Assembly: GCA_030652315.1 (NCBI GenBank)
Contig: JAUSAX010000067.1
Location: 1-51,401, forward strand
Source: Afipia sp.
GTDB lineage: Bacteria > Pseudomonadota > Alphaproteobacteria > Rhizobiales > Xanthobacteraceae
Length of the DNA: 51,401 nt
Direction of reading: 5' to 3'
Every line of letters begins with the position of its first letter. Position 1 is the stretch's first letter. The translations under genes were made by a program, and so were the position numbers. Below, piece by piece: positions 17,443 through 26,496 of the stretch. A model generated the notes under the pieces. It searched no databases. It saw nothing but the letters and a program-made list of their open reading frames with translations, and was not told the DNA's origin.

Positions 17443-17516
17443 GAATACCCCTTATGTCTGCTTGGTCGTTGTCGTGTCGTGGATTGGATGCACTGAGAGT
17501 GACGTGCAGTGAGAAG

Positions 17517-17548
17517 CCTCGGGCGGCAGGAGGCTGCCGCCGGCGAGG
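17517..17548 (-). promoter_or_regulatory. Stem-loop between glnB and glnA
   Basis: GGCGGCAG (17522-17529) pairs with CTGCCGCC (17534-17541) around a 4-base loop, extended by CCTCG/CGAGG across a 2-base bulge. No T-run follows on the reverse strand, so it is more likely an mRNA stability or processing element than a full terminator. It could set the ratio of the two products. Confidence 0.45.
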
Positions 17549-17575
17549 CGAGGATCAAGTCAGGCCGAAATCAGG

Positions 17576-17914
<339 letters not shown>

Positions 17915-18300
17915 TTAGCGTCTCCCCGGCACTTCCAACTGGCCTGTCTGTACTTCCATATCGCGCGATGCACGCGCTCGTCACGTCGGTTCGTCCGTTA
18001 GCATCATCGTCGCGGGCAGGCGAACAGCCCGGAAATGACGGCCGCGCCCAGCAGCGTTTGCAGGTGGGTGAGACAATCCGAAAGCCACCCCCTAAAAGCA
18101 GGGTCTGTGCCAGTTTATTAAGACATTGGATTGCGCAAGAACATCATACAGTTAGTAGTGGCTTTGCCTCTTTGTGCGGCTAATGCCACCAGAGTGGAAG
18201 GCTATGAATTAGGCAATTGCACAAAAAATAGCCTGACACTCTCGGACTCTCCCAATCAGATTTGCCTCAAGATGTGGCGAAGCGAAGAGGCGGACGGCGA
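17915..18300. other. Divergent regulatory region, glnB / NAD(P)HX repair gene
   Basis: 386 bases. It contains the sigma-54 promoter for glnB. The part from ~18113 to 18250 is less GC-rich than the flanks and might bind NtrC, but I could not find a convincing pair of NtrC sites. A 60-residue frame at 18131-18313 overlaps the next gene and has no coding character. Confidence 0.5.
18097..18112 (-). promoter_or_regulatory. Sigma-54 (-24/-12) promoter of glnB-glnA
   Basis: The reverse strand reads TGGCACAGACCCTGCT. It matches the consensus TGGCACG-N4-TTGCW with GG and GC at the required 10-base spacing. It lies about 183 bases upstream of the glnB start, leaving a long leader. Nitrogen-limited, NtrC-activated transcription is expected from known glnBA regulation in alphaproteobacteria. 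Confidence 0.75.
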
Positions 18301-19800
18301 ATGGAAATCCTGACGGTCTCGGAAATGACAAGCGCCGACCAGGCTGCGATCGCGGGCGGCATCAGCGGCTTTTCGCTGATGCGCCGCGCCGGGCAGGCGG
18401 TGGCACTGGCCGCGGAAGCGATGGCGGAGCGCGGACGAATCCTGGTGGTGGCCGGTCGCGGCAACAATGGCGGCGACGGTTTCATCGCCGCCGCCGAACT
18501 TGCCGCAAAGGGGCGGGACGTCTCCGTCATCCTGCTGTGCGACCGCGCGACGCTGAAGGGCGACGCGGCGCTTGCCGCTGCGGAGTGGAAAGGCGAGGTG
18601 TTGCCTTGCGATCCGGCGGCGCTCGGCCAGCCCAACCTCATTATCGACGCGCTGTTCGGCGCGGGTCTCAATCGTGCGGTGAAGGGCGATCCCCTTGCGA
18701 TGATCGAGGCGATGAATGCGAGCGGCGTTCCGATCCTCAGCGTCGATCTGCCGAGCGGTATCAACGGCGACACGGGAGAGGTGATGGGCGTTGCCATCGA
18801 GGCATCCGCCACCGTCACGTTCTTCCGGCGGAAGCCGGGGCATCTGCTGCTGCCGGGCCGCGCGTACTGCGGCGAGACCGATGTGGCCGACATCGGCATT
18901 GAACCCGACGTACTCGATGCGATCGCGCCGAAGGCATTCGAGAATGTCCCTGACCTGTGGGCCGACATCTTCCCGTCGCCACAGGCCGACGGTCACAAAT
19001 ATGCACGCGGGCATGCGGTGGTCGTGTCGGGAGATATGGTCTCGACCGGGGCGGCGCGGCTGGCTGCGCGTGCGGCGCTGCGTGCCGGTGCGGGCCTCGT
19101 CACGGTGGCGTCACCGCGCGATGCGCTCGCGGTCAATGCGGCCGCGCTGACGGCGGTGATGGTGAGCGAGACGCAAACGCCGCAGCAGTTCGCCGAGTTG
19201 CTGGCGGACCGGCGGCTCAATGCCTGTGTGATCGGGCCGGGGGCCGGGATCGGCGAGCGCACGCGCGATATGGTCAGCGCCGCGCTGTCGGCGCGGCGCG
19301 GTGTTGTGCTCGACGCCGATGCGCTGACGAGCTTCGCCGACGATCCCGAGACACTCTTTGCCGAGATCAAAAAGCAGGACGATCCACAGGTTATTCTCAC
19401 CCCGCACGGTGGGGAATTTGGACGTCTGTTCAATCGGTTGCAACCTACTTATCCACATGTGTCGAAACTTGAACATGCGCGCCTAGCTGCCGGTCAATCA
19501 GGCGCCGTCGTGTTGCTGAAGGGGGCCGATACGGTGATCGCGGCGCCGGATGGCCGCGCGGCGATTACGGCCAATGCGCCGCCGTGGCTGGCGACGGCGG
19601 GATCGGGCGATGTGCTGGCCGGGATCATCGGCGGCCTGCTGGCGCAGGGCGTGCCGGCGTTCGAGGCGGCCTGTGTCGCGGCATGGATGCACGGCGAAGC
19701 GGGACATGAGTTCGGTCCGGGCCTGATCGCGGAAGATCTTCCCGACGTGCTGCCCGCGGTGCTGCGCAATCTCTACGATGAACTCGGGATTGCGTATTGA
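18301..19800 (+). CDS. Bifunctional NAD(P)H-hydrate epimerase / ADP-dependent NAD(P)H-hydrate dehydratase
   Basis: 499 residues, YjeF-type fusion. The N-terminal epimerase (NnrE, res ~1-210) has VAGRGNNGGDGFIAAAELA and DALFGAGLNR. The C-terminal ribokinase-like dehydratase (NnrD, res ~225-495) has KYARGHAVVVSGD, GPGAGIGERT, LTPHGGEFGRLF and the nucleotide motif TAGSGDVLAGIIGGLLAQG. Together they repair hydrated NAD(P)H in the cytoplasm. The ATG at 18301 is preferred; the in-frame upstream codon is a TTG. Convergent with the multicopper-oxidase-like gene. Confidence 0.95.
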   Translation: MEILTVSEMTSADQAAIAGGISGFSLMRRAGQAVALAAEAMAERGRILVVAGRGNNGGDGFIAAAELAAKGRDVSVILLCDRATLKGDAALAAAEWKGEVLPCDPAALGQPNLIIDALFGAGLNRAVKGDPLAMIEAMNASGVPILSVDLPSGINGDTGEVMGVAIEASATVTFFRRKPGHLLLPGRAYCGETDVADIGIEPDVLDAIAPKAFENVPDLWADIFPSPQADGHKYARGHAVVVSGDMVSTGAARLAARAALRAGAGLVTVASPRDALAVNAAALTAVMVSETQTPQQFAELLADRRLNACVIGPGAGIGERTRDMVSAALSARRGVVLDADALTSFADDPETLFAEIKKQDDPQVILTPHGGEFGRLFNRLQPTYPHVSKLEHARLAAGQSGAVVLLKGADTVIAAPDGRAAITANAPPWLATAGSGDVLAGIIGGLLAQGVPAFEAACVAAWMHGEAGHEFGPGLIAEDLPDVLPAVLRNLYDELGIAY

Positions 19801-19819
19801 TCCGCTCAAATTCACTCCA

Positions 19820-19908
19820 CGTCATTGCGAGCGGAGCGAAGCAATCCAGATCGAAGCGTCATCAAGCAAGAACTGGATTGCTTCGTCGCTACGCTCCTCG
19901 CAATGACG
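19820..19908. repeat. Dispersed palindrome, CGTCATTGCGAG...CTCGCAATGACG type
   Basis: 89-base imperfect inverted repeat between two convergent genes: left arm CGTCATTGCGAGCGGAGCGA then AGCAATCCAG; right arm CTGGATTGCTTCG, CGCTCCTCGCAATGACG. The right arm has a few extra bases. A half-copy is at 10920-10955. Confidence 0.85.
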
Positions 19909-19916
19909 ATGGGACG

Positions 19917-21254
19917 CTACTCTACGACGTAGCTACGCACGAACTTCGGCGCGGCCCAGTTCAGCGCGGTCGCTTCCATCAGCCAGCGTCCGGTGTATTC
20001 GGCAAGGAATGCGATGCGCTGGGTCTGGCCCTTGTCGAAAATCAGGGTGTCGAGCCAGAACGGTTTCCAGCCGTCATCCAGCCGGTCGAGCAGCCGGAAG
20101 TGATGGCCGTGCAGGCGGAAGACGACGGGTGCTGTTGTTGGATTTGTGATCGCCATCACGACGGTGCGTCCGCGTTTGACGCGATAGGCGGGCGCGGTCG
20201 CCGCATCGAACTTGACCGGCGCAATCCACTGCGCGTTCGGATCGAGCGGCAGATCGGTGCGGAGCGCGCCCTTCAGGTCGAGACGCGCGGGCAGGTTGCC
20301 GGACGGAAGCGCGGCCGCGGGCGGCAACGGCGCGGCGCGAGCCGGCGCGTCGTTCGACATGGTCAGTTGCGCGATGGTCCGTGGCCCGCTGCCGTCGTGC
20401 AGGACGATGGATGAAACGGTGCCCGGTGCGCGCGTGGCGTCGATCAGAACATCGACACGCGATCCGGGCGCCAGCACAAGCTGGCCGTCGCGCGCGGGGA
20501 AGGGTTCAGAAGGCTGGCTGTCGATCGCCATGACGCGCACGTCGTGGTTCTCGATCCGCAGACCGAGGGGCGAGCGCGCACAGCCGTTGATGAAGCGCAG
20601 GCGCAGCCGTTCGTTGGTCTTGGCGGTGAGGTTAAGGCGCGGCTGTCCGTTCACGGTGTAGACCGCGGTGGTGCTGTCCGGGTTGCGCCCCGGCGCGAGG
20701 GCGCTGCCGTCGGGTTTCACGCGCCATTCCTCAATCAGCAGCACCTCGTCGCGGTCGGCTTGAACCGGCGGGCTGTCCTCGACGATGAGTGCGCGGGCCG
20801 ACACGGGCCGGTCGGCGGCGTCGCCGAGGAGTTGTGCATTGACCAGAATCGTCCCGGCCTGGCGCAGGGGCAGGGTGAAGGAGGCGCGGCCGTTTGGGGG
20901 GATCGGCGCAAGTCCGGTCAGCGGGGCAGCGGCCTGCGCGCCGTCAATTCCGAGCCAGTTCAGGACGATAGGGGCCGGGAGTTCATTTGAAACCGTAACA
21001 GCGAGGTCGCCCTTGCCGAACCGCAAGGGGCCGTTGGCAGGACCCGTATTTGTCGTCTCGAGCGACCAGATCTGGCTCGGGGGCAGACCCGCGCCGAGAG
21101 CCGCCGTCGCGGGCCGCGCCCGCAGTGACAGGTTGTTTCCCGTTTGAGCCGCGGCAGGCAGCCGCAGCCCGGATGCGAGGGCAGTACCGCCAAGTCCGGC
21201 CAGCAGGGAGCGTCTGGAGGGCAAGAAGACCTGATTTGTCATGGTATTTTTCAT
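19917..21254 (-). CDS. Tat-exported multicopper-oxidase-fold protein lacking most copper ligands
   Basis: 445 residues. The N-terminus is a Tat signal (SRRSLLAGLGGTALASG, twin Arg14-Arg15). The body follows the three-cupredoxin multicopper oxidase layout, including a domain-2 start VYTVNGQPRLNL and the C-terminal FRLHGHHFRLLDRLDDGWKP. The usual domain-1 HWHG is NWLGIDG (res ~99-105), the second HxH is not visible (AGTILVNAQLLGD), and the C-terminal HCHxxxHxxxM is replaced (GRWLMEATALNW, res ~422-433). Only the HGHH cluster at ~382-385 remains. It is therefore probably not an oxidase; a structural role like FtsP/SufI is possible but inferred. Confidence 0.85.
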   Translation of the reverse strand: MKNTMTNQVFLPSRRSLLAGLGGTALASGLRLPAAAQTGNNLSLRARPATAALGAGLPPSQIWSLETTNTGPANGPLRFGKGDLAVTVSNELPAPIVLNWLGIDGAQAAAPLTGLAPIPPNGRASFTLPLRQAGTILVNAQLLGDAADRPVSARALIVEDSPPVQADRDEVLLIEEWRVKPDGSALAPGRNPDSTTAVYTVNGQPRLNLTAKTNERLRLRFINGCARSPLGLRIENHDVRVMAIDSQPSEPFPARDGQLVLAPGSRVDVLIDATRAPGTVSSIVLHDGSGPRTIAQLTMSNDAPARAAPLPPAAALPSGNLPARLDLKGALRTDLPLDPNAQWIAPVKFDAATAPAYRVKRGRTVVMAITNPTTAPVVFRLHGHHFRLLDRLDDGWKPFWLDTLIFDKGQTQRIAFLAEYTGRWLMEATALNWAAPKFVRSYVVE

Positions 21255-21426
21255 GGTTGATGCGGACCATTTTCACGCCCCGATGTCCAGCGGACGCTTT
21301 GGCCGCTGGCGGGATGCGCAATCGCCTTCTAGCATCACGTAGCGAAAGCCATTTTTTTGCTGCGAAGCGGTTACCTCATGTTATAAGCCCGCCGCTCGCG
21401 GCTGTGCCGTTGAATGCAAGCGCCGT

Positions 21427-21511
21427 GCGGGCGTGGCGGAATTGGTAGACGCAGCAGGTTTAGGTTCTGCCGTCGAAAGATGTGGGGGTTCGAGTCCCTC
21501 CGCCCGCACCA
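21427..21511 (+). tRNA. tRNA-Leu (anticodon TAG)
   Basis: An 85-nt class II tRNA: acceptor GCGGGCG/CGCCCGC, anticodon loop TTTAGGT (anticodon TAG) on stem GCAGG/TCTGC, a long variable arm (CGTCGAAAGATG), T arm GGGGGTTCGAGTCCCTC, discriminator A and encoded CCA. Reads CTN leucine codons, mainly CTA/CTG. Confidence 0.97.
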
Positions 21512-21731
21512 CATCATCTCTCTCTATTTTTGCTCATCGATCTCGCAGAGCGGCTGCAAACAGCTGCGCTGCGCCGTGCGCGTGGCTTGGCGAATGGCAG
21601 TAAGTCCGTCAGCGACCTTGACCCAAAATGCGTCACCGCGCGCGTTGAGCCGGATACGGTTCGCGCCTAAGCTCGCGACATCACGTGCAATGGGAATTCG
21701 CGACCGCTTCGCCTGCCAAGGGAGAACGTCC

Positions 21732-23318
21732 ATGCGTGAATTGCCGATAGCAGTTATTCTTACATGCGCTGCTCTATTTGGACCTGCCGCGCCCGCGCTT
21801 GCTCAGGACGACTCCGAACAGAGACTTGGCAAAGTTCATTTTGCCACATCGTGCAATGAGACGGCGCAACGGCGCTTTGACCGCGCCATGCGCTACCAGC
21901 ATTCGTTCTGGTACGCGGCGTCGAAGGAAATCTACGACGAAACGCTCAAAGCCGATCCGGAATGCGCCATCGCCCAATGGGGCATCGCGCTCTCGCTTCT
22001 GAACAATCCGCACCTCGCCGTGCCCGCGCCAAATCTGCCGCTTGGTCTTGCGGCGATTGAAAAGGCGAAGACGATAGGCGCGAAGACGCCGCGCGAGCGC
22101 GATTACATCGATGCGCTGGCGGTGATGTATGTCGACTATGACAAGATCCCGCATCAGGCGCGCGTGCAGTCCTACGTCAAGGCGATGGAGGCATTGGCGG
22201 CGCGTTATCCCGACGACGACGAGGCGCAGATCTTCTACGCCATCGCGCTGAATGTCGGCGCTCCTGCCACCGACAAGACCTACGCCAACCAGCTCAAGGG
22301 CGCGGCCATTCTGCAACCCATTTTTGAACGCGCGCCGCAGCATCCTGGCGCCGCGCACTATCTGATCCATCTTTACGACTATCCGCCCATCGCGGAGAAA
22401 GGTCTGCCTGCGGCGTTGCGTTACGCCAAGATTGCGCCGAACGCGCCGCATGCGCAGCACATGCCGTCGCACATTTTCACGCGTGTCGGATACTGGCGGG
22501 ATTCGATCGGGGCAAACGCGGCTTCGGTCGCCGCCGCGAAGGCCAGCAAGGAAGCCGGCGACCAGATGCACGGGGAGGACTATCTCGTGTACGCCTACCT
22601 GCAACTCGGTCAGGACAAGGAGGCGCGTGACATCGTTGAGAACATCAAAGCGATGAAGTTCGGCCCCGATGCTTTCCCTGCCGCCTTTTCGCGGGCTGCT
22701 TCTCCCGCGCGCTACGCGGTGGAGCGTGGCGACTGGACCGGCGCGGCCAGTCTCGATGTTGAGCCAAGCAAGTTTCCGCACGCCGTGGCGGTGACGCATT
22801 TTGCGCGGGCGCTCGGCGCGGCGCATTCGGGCAATCCGGCTGCGGCGAAGGCGGATGCCGCAAAGCTTGCCGAACTGCGCGACGCGCTGCGTAACGCGAA
22901 GAATGATTACTGGGCCGCTCAGGTCGATGTGCAGGAGCAGGTGGCGTCCGCCTGGATTCTGTACGCCGAAGGCAAGTACGAGGATGCATTGAAGGCGATG
23001 ACCGTCGCCGTTGCCGCAGAGGATAAAACCGAAAAGTCCCCGGTCACGCCGGGACCACTTGCGCCGGCGCGCGAGCTTTACGGATTCATGCTGCTTGATC
23101 GCGGAATGGCCAAGGAGGCGCTGGCGGCGTTCGAGGTGACCATGGCCAAGGAGCCCAACCGCTTTAACGGCTATGTCGGAGCCGCCAAGGCCGCGGAGGC
23201 GGCCGGTGACAAGGCGAAAGCGAAAGAGGCTTACGGGAAGCTGCTGGCGCAGGCGACCGACGCAAATTCCGACAGACCGGCGCTTGCGGACGCGAGGAGA
23301 TTTGTTGCGGGTAACTAG
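21732..23318 (+). CDS. Secreted TPR-containing protein
   Basis: 528 residues starting MRELPIAVILTCAALFGPAA, a signal peptide ending at ALAQDD. The mature protein is a helical TPR-like solenoid: RYQHSFWYAASKEIYDETLK early on, with repeats such as YLVYAYLQLGQDKEARDIVE and GFMLLDRGMAKEALAAFEVT. A conserved His-rich stretch (PGAAHYLIHLYDYP, APHAQHMPSHIFTRVGYW) stands out; its role is unknown. The frame is open back across tRNA-Leu, so the ATG at 21732, preceded by GGGAGAAC, is chosen. The next gene starts 3 bases after the stop. Confidence 0.88.
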   Translation: MRELPIAVILTCAALFGPAAPALAQDDSEQRLGKVHFATSCNETAQRRFDRAMRYQHSFWYAASKEIYDETLKADPECAIAQWGIALSLLNNPHLAVPAPNLPLGLAAIEKAKTIGAKTPRERDYIDALAVMYVDYDKIPHQARVQSYVKAMEALAARYPDDDEAQIFYAIALNVGAPATDKTYANQLKGAAILQPIFERAPQHPGAAHYLIHLYDYPPIAEKGLPAALRYAKIAPNAPHAQHMPSHIFTRVGYWRDSIGANAASVAAAKASKEAGDQMHGEDYLVYAYLQLGQDKEARDIVENIKAMKFGPDAFPAAFSRAASPARYAVERGDWTGAASLDVEPSKFPHAVAVTHFARALGAAHSGNPAAAKADAAKLAELRDALRNAKNDYWAAQVDVQEQVASAWILYAEGKYEDALKAMTVAVAAEDKTEKSPVTPGPLAPARELYGFMLLDRGMAKEALAAFEVTMAKEPNRFNGYVGAAKAAEAAGDKAKAKEAYGKLLAQATDANSDRPALADARRFVAGN

Positions 23319-23321
23319 AGG

Positions 23322-23897
23322 ATGACACGAACTGTCACCATCGCCGCGATAGCGGGCCTTGCGCTCGGCGGTCTGGCCGGGGCGTACACGTCTGATGCCT
23401 GGCCGCTGTTGAACCGGAGCGGAGCGCAAGCCCCGAAAAGCCAGCCGGCGTGGGCCGAAGTGCAATGGCCGTTTCCGACGGACGAGTGGGGCAAGGGGAA
23501 AGCGTTCCGCTGCGCGGCCGCCAACTGTGGCGTCGAAGTCAATCTCTACATCCGCGCCAAGATCGGTTTCTGCAATTGCACGACCGGCGTGTCGGATGAC
23601 GACGAGCTTGCGCGTCTGAGTGATTTCAATCTGATGGGCGAGAAGCCGTCGGCAACCGGCCCGGGCCGGCCGATCAGCGTCCGCTGGATGAAGGGCCGCA
23701 GCCGGGGCTACACGCTCGCGACGTCGGGATGGGCGCGCAGGTCCTCGCTCGCGGTGGCGTTCAACGACCGCTGCGACGCCATCGTTGCGACGGCCATTGT
23801 CGGGAACGATCGTCCCGCTGCGTTCGAACCGGGCGTCATCGAATTCCTCAACAGCGAGACCATCGCCAAGTGGGCGGAGGTGACGATCGGCTTGTGA
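23322..23897 (+). CDS. Conserved hypothetical protein with N-terminal membrane anchor or signal
   Basis: 191 residues. A hydrophobic N-terminus (RTVTIAAIAGLALGGLAGAY) suggests export or a single anchor. The mature part has four cysteines (CAAANCGVEVNLYIRAKIG, then FCNCTTGVSDDDE), which could bind a metal or form disulfides in the periplasm. No family recognised. Three-base spacing to the TPR gene upstream implies a two-gene operon. Confidence 0.85.
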   Translation: MTRTVTIAAIAGLALGGLAGAYTSDAWPLLNRSGAQAPKSQPAWAEVQWPFPTDEWGKGKAFRCAAANCGVEVNLYIRAKIGFCNCTTGVSDDDELARLSDFNLMGEKPSATGPGRPISVRWMKGRSRGYTLATSGWARRSSLAVAFNDRCDAIVATAIVGNDRPAAFEPGVIEFLNSETIAKWAEVTIGL

Positions 23898-24330
23898 GGC
23901 AAACAGGCTGACAACAGGCCGGGACGGGCGATCCGGAACCGCCGGTCCCGCCGCCAGAGACCGCATCTTGCGCCGGATGCGCGTCGCCATATGTCAGCTT
24001 GAACCGACGCTTGGATCATGCGATGAGCATCGGAATCCGTGTATTCCAGCTTGCCGGAAGACTGGATACAGACTGCGATACAAATTGGGATGGATTGACC
24101 GCTTTTTCCGTCAAAAAGCCCAACAATATCAAAGGATTGTGGTGCGGCTCCGGGCTCTCCGCCCGCACCCGGCGCATTCGCGCAGTAATTCTGGAGGAGG
24201 TGTTCCCTTGGGGGACGCGTCCGCCGCGCCACCGATGCACGCCGCTCGGCCTCATAGCCGACTGGTCCTGCGTCCAACACATTGACAACGACCCGGCGCC
24301 GCCGGGTCAAGCTGGAAGAAGATCGACGCC
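23898..24330. other. Intergenic region and 5' leader of tig
   Basis: 433 bases. Immediately before tig a perfect 8-bp hairpin, GACCCGGC / GCCGGGTC (24290-24297 with 24301-24308, 3-base loop), sits 22 bases before the start codon, preceded by a TTGACA (24282-24287) with no matching -10 before the gene. A second inverted pair, GTGCGG...CCGCAC, lies near 24140-24170. No gene or tRNA is supported. Confidence 0.5.
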
Positions 24331-25689
24331 ATGCAGGTCACAGAAACCCTCGCCGAGGGATTGAAGCACGAGTTCAAGGTCAGCGTTCCCGCGTCGGATA
24401 TCGATGCCAAGGTGGATGCCCGTCTTGTCGACATGAAGGACAAGGTGAAGCTGAACGGTTTCCGTCCCGGCAAGGTTCCTGTCGCCCATCTCAAGAAGGT
24501 CTATGGCCGCTCGGTTGCCGCCGAGACCGTCGAGCAGCTGATTCGTGACACCAACGCCGGGATCTTCACCGAGCGCGGTTTCCGTCTCGCCACCGAGCCC
24601 AAGGTCACCATGCCGACCGAGGAAAAGGAAATCGAAGACATTCTGGCCGGCAAGTCCGACCTGAACTACTCGGTCGCCATCGAAGTCGTGCCCGCGATCG
24701 AACTGGCTGACTTCAAGAGCTTCAATGTCGAAAAGCCGGTGGCGGAAGTCACCGACGCCGACGTCGAGGAAGCGCTGAAGCGCATTGCCGACCAGAGCCG
24801 CCCCTATGCCGCGAAGGCGGAAGGCGCGAAGGCCGAAAAGGGTGACCGCGTCACCGTTGCCTTCAAGGGCTCCATCGACGGCGCGCTGTTCGACGGCGGC
24901 ACCGGCGAAGGCATTCAGGTCGTCATCGGGTCGGGCACGTTCATTCCGGGCTTCGAAGACCAGCTGATCGGCATCGGCGTGGGCGAAACCCGCAATGTGA
25001 AGGCCTCGTTCCCGAAGAACTACACCGCGGAACATCTGGCCGGTAAGGACGCCGAGTTCGAAACCACCGCGAGCCTGATCGAGGCTCCGCAGGAGTCGAA
25101 GGTCGATGACGAGTTCGCCAAGAACCTCGGCATGGAATCGCTCGACAAGCTGAAGGAAGCCATGCGCGAGCGGCTCGTCGCCGAATTCGCCGGCGCGTCG
25201 CGCCAGCGCGTGAAGCGCGTGCTGCTCGACAAGCTCGACGAGACGCATAAGTTCGGTCCGCCGCCGTCGCTGGTCGAGGAAGAATTCAAGCTGATGTGGA
25301 ACTCGATCAAGGCCGAGATGGAATCGACCGGCAAGACCTTTGCCGACGAAGACACCACCGAGGAGAAGGCCAAGGAAGAGTACGAGAAGATCGCGGACCG
25401 CCGCGTTCGCCTCGGCCTCGTGCTCTCCGAGATCGGCGAGAAGAACAAGATCAGCGTCACCGACGATGAAGTCAGCCGTGCGCTGATCGATCGCGCGCGT
25501 CAGTCGCCGGGCCGTGAAAAGGAAGTCTGGGATTTCTATCGCAGCAATCCGAACGCGCTGGCCCAGCTTCGCGCGCCGATCTACGAGGACAAGGTCGTCG
25601 ACTTCATTCTCGAGCTCGCCAACGTGACCGAAAAGAAGGTCACGCGCGACGATCTGCTCAAGGAAGAAGAAGACAAGACCGCCGCTTAA
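24331..25689 (+). CDS. tig: Trigger factor
   Basis: 452 residues. Ribosome-associated peptidyl-prolyl isomerase and nascent-chain chaperone. Order of domains: ribosome-binding N-domain with the signature [16 protein letters not shown] (res ~44-60), FKBP-type PPIase (~160-245, [14 protein letters not shown] and [16 protein letters not shown]) and the helical C-domain ([29 protein letters not shown]). It opens the proteostasis cluster followed by clpP, clpX and lon. Confidence 0.97.
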   Translation: MQVTETLAEGLKHEFKVSVPASDIDAKVDARLVDMKDKVKLNGFRPGKVPVAHLKKVYGRSVAAETVEQLIRDTNAGIFTERGFRLATEPKVTMPTEEKEIEDILAGKSDLNYSVAIEVVPAIELADFKSFNVEKPVAEVTDADVEEALKRIADQSRPYAAKAEGAKAEKGDRVTVAFKGSIDGALFDGGTGEGIQVVIGSGTFIPGFEDQLIGIGVGETRNVKASFPKNYTAEHLAGKDAEFETTASLIEAPQESKVDDEFAKNLGMESLDKLKEAMRERLVAEFAGASRQRVKRVLLDKLDETHKFGPPPSLVEEEFKLMWNSIKAEMESTGKTFADEDTTEEKAKEEYEKIADRRVRLGLVLSEIGEKNKISVTDDEVSRALIDRARQSPGREKEVWDFYRSNPNALAQLRAPIYEDKVVDFILELANVTEKKVTRDDLLKEEEDKTAA

Positions 25690-25724
25690 GCGCTGGTCGC
25701 TGCGACAGAACCGATCATCGCCAG

Positions 25725-26171
25725 TTACGGCTGGGGGTGATCGGGTCGCGAATGGATCACGGCATCCAGAACAACCGACAGAACCGTATCGGTTCCGTCG
25801 GTGATCTGGCTCCGGACCGTCACGACGGCATTTTTCCGTTCAGGCCGATGCGCGACCGCGGCGATCTCGGCTTGCCCCGTGAGCGTCATGCCGGGGCGCA
25901 CAGGCCGCTGAAATTTGGATTCGATGCGGGTGCCCGCGACGCCGGCGACCTGCCACCACATCGCCTCAACAATCAGCCGCTGGTAGATCGCCGTTGTGTG
26001 CAATCCGCTGGCGATGAGCCCGCCGAAGGGGCCGTTCGCCGCGGCGATCGGATCGACGTGGATAGGCAGGGGATCGAAACGCTCTGCGAATTCGATGATT
26101 TCTGCTTGTTCAATGGGGTAGGCGCGAAACGGAAAACGTTGCCCGACCGTGAGATCTTCGGCGTAAAGCAT
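25725..26171 (-). CDS. MaoC-like hotdog dehydratase
   Basis: 148 residues, single hotdog fold. It begins MLYAEDLTVGQRFPF, with the hydratase-2-like region FAERFDPLPIHVDPIAA and GGLIASGLHTTAIYQRL; the Asp-x-x-x-x-His pattern of the catalytic site is present (D at PLPIHVD, H of IHVD). Predicted (R)-specific enoyl-CoA hydratase-type activity on an unknown acyl-CoA. It is the only reverse-strand gene in the tig-clpP interval, breaking the usual gene order. Confidence 0.88.
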   Translation of the reverse strand: MLYAEDLTVGQRFPFRAYPIEQAEIIEFAERFDPLPIHVDPIAAANGPFGGLIASGLHTTAIYQRLIVEAMWWQVAGVAGTRIESKFQRPVRPGMTLTGQAEIAAVAHRPERKNAVVTVRSQITDGTDTVLSVVLDAVIHSRPDHPQP

Positions 26172-26496
26172 GAGGGTCTGGTCCTTCCCGTGAGTGCGGC
26201 CGGACGATAGCAGGTCGGTTGCGCACGGCCATTACCTCGCTGATCAAGCGCACGGCGGCGGACGGACTGTGTTAACGATATGCGCCGAATGAGCCTCCCG
26301 GCGTGTCCGGGTCGCTTTTCGCCTCAGGCCGAATCGGCTTCAACTGACTAGGCTCCGGCTTTTCGTGCCCTTGTGGTCGGGCTCTCCTGCTATATCTGTA
26401 GGGTCCGACTCTTCTGCATCACGAGGCAAATCGTCTGCCGGAACCTCCCAAGTCCTCAGCCGTCCGGCTGCGCCTCCACTAACCGTCAGGTGATAA
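26172..26496. other. Divergent region upstream of clpP
   Basis: 325 bases with the start of the maoC-like gene at one end and clpP at the other. Apart from the promoter candidate at 26370-26395 no repeat or RNA gene was recognised. Confidence 0.45.
26370..26395 (+). promoter_or_regulatory. Heat-shock-like (sigma-32) promoter candidate for clpP
   Basis: CTTG (26370-26373) and GCTATAT (26389-26395) are 15 bases apart, close to the alphaproteobacterial heat-shock pattern CTTG...CYTATNT. The leader to clpP would be ~95 bases. TATATC could also serve as a sigma-70 -10. Match found by eye only. Confidence 0.35.

Noticed and set aside
18131..18313. 60-residue frame upstream of the NAD(P)HX repair gene
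   Set aside because: Starts at TTG, overlaps the next gene and the regulatory region, and has no coding bias.
21774..23990. 738-residue open frame on the reverse strand
   Set aside because: Lies across the TPR and small exported protein genes; Arg-rich composition typical of an antisense frame in GC-rich DNA, with no family features.
24130..24180. tRNA-like inverted pair GTGCGG...CCGCAC
   Set aside because: No anticodon or T arm can be folded, and the length is wrong.
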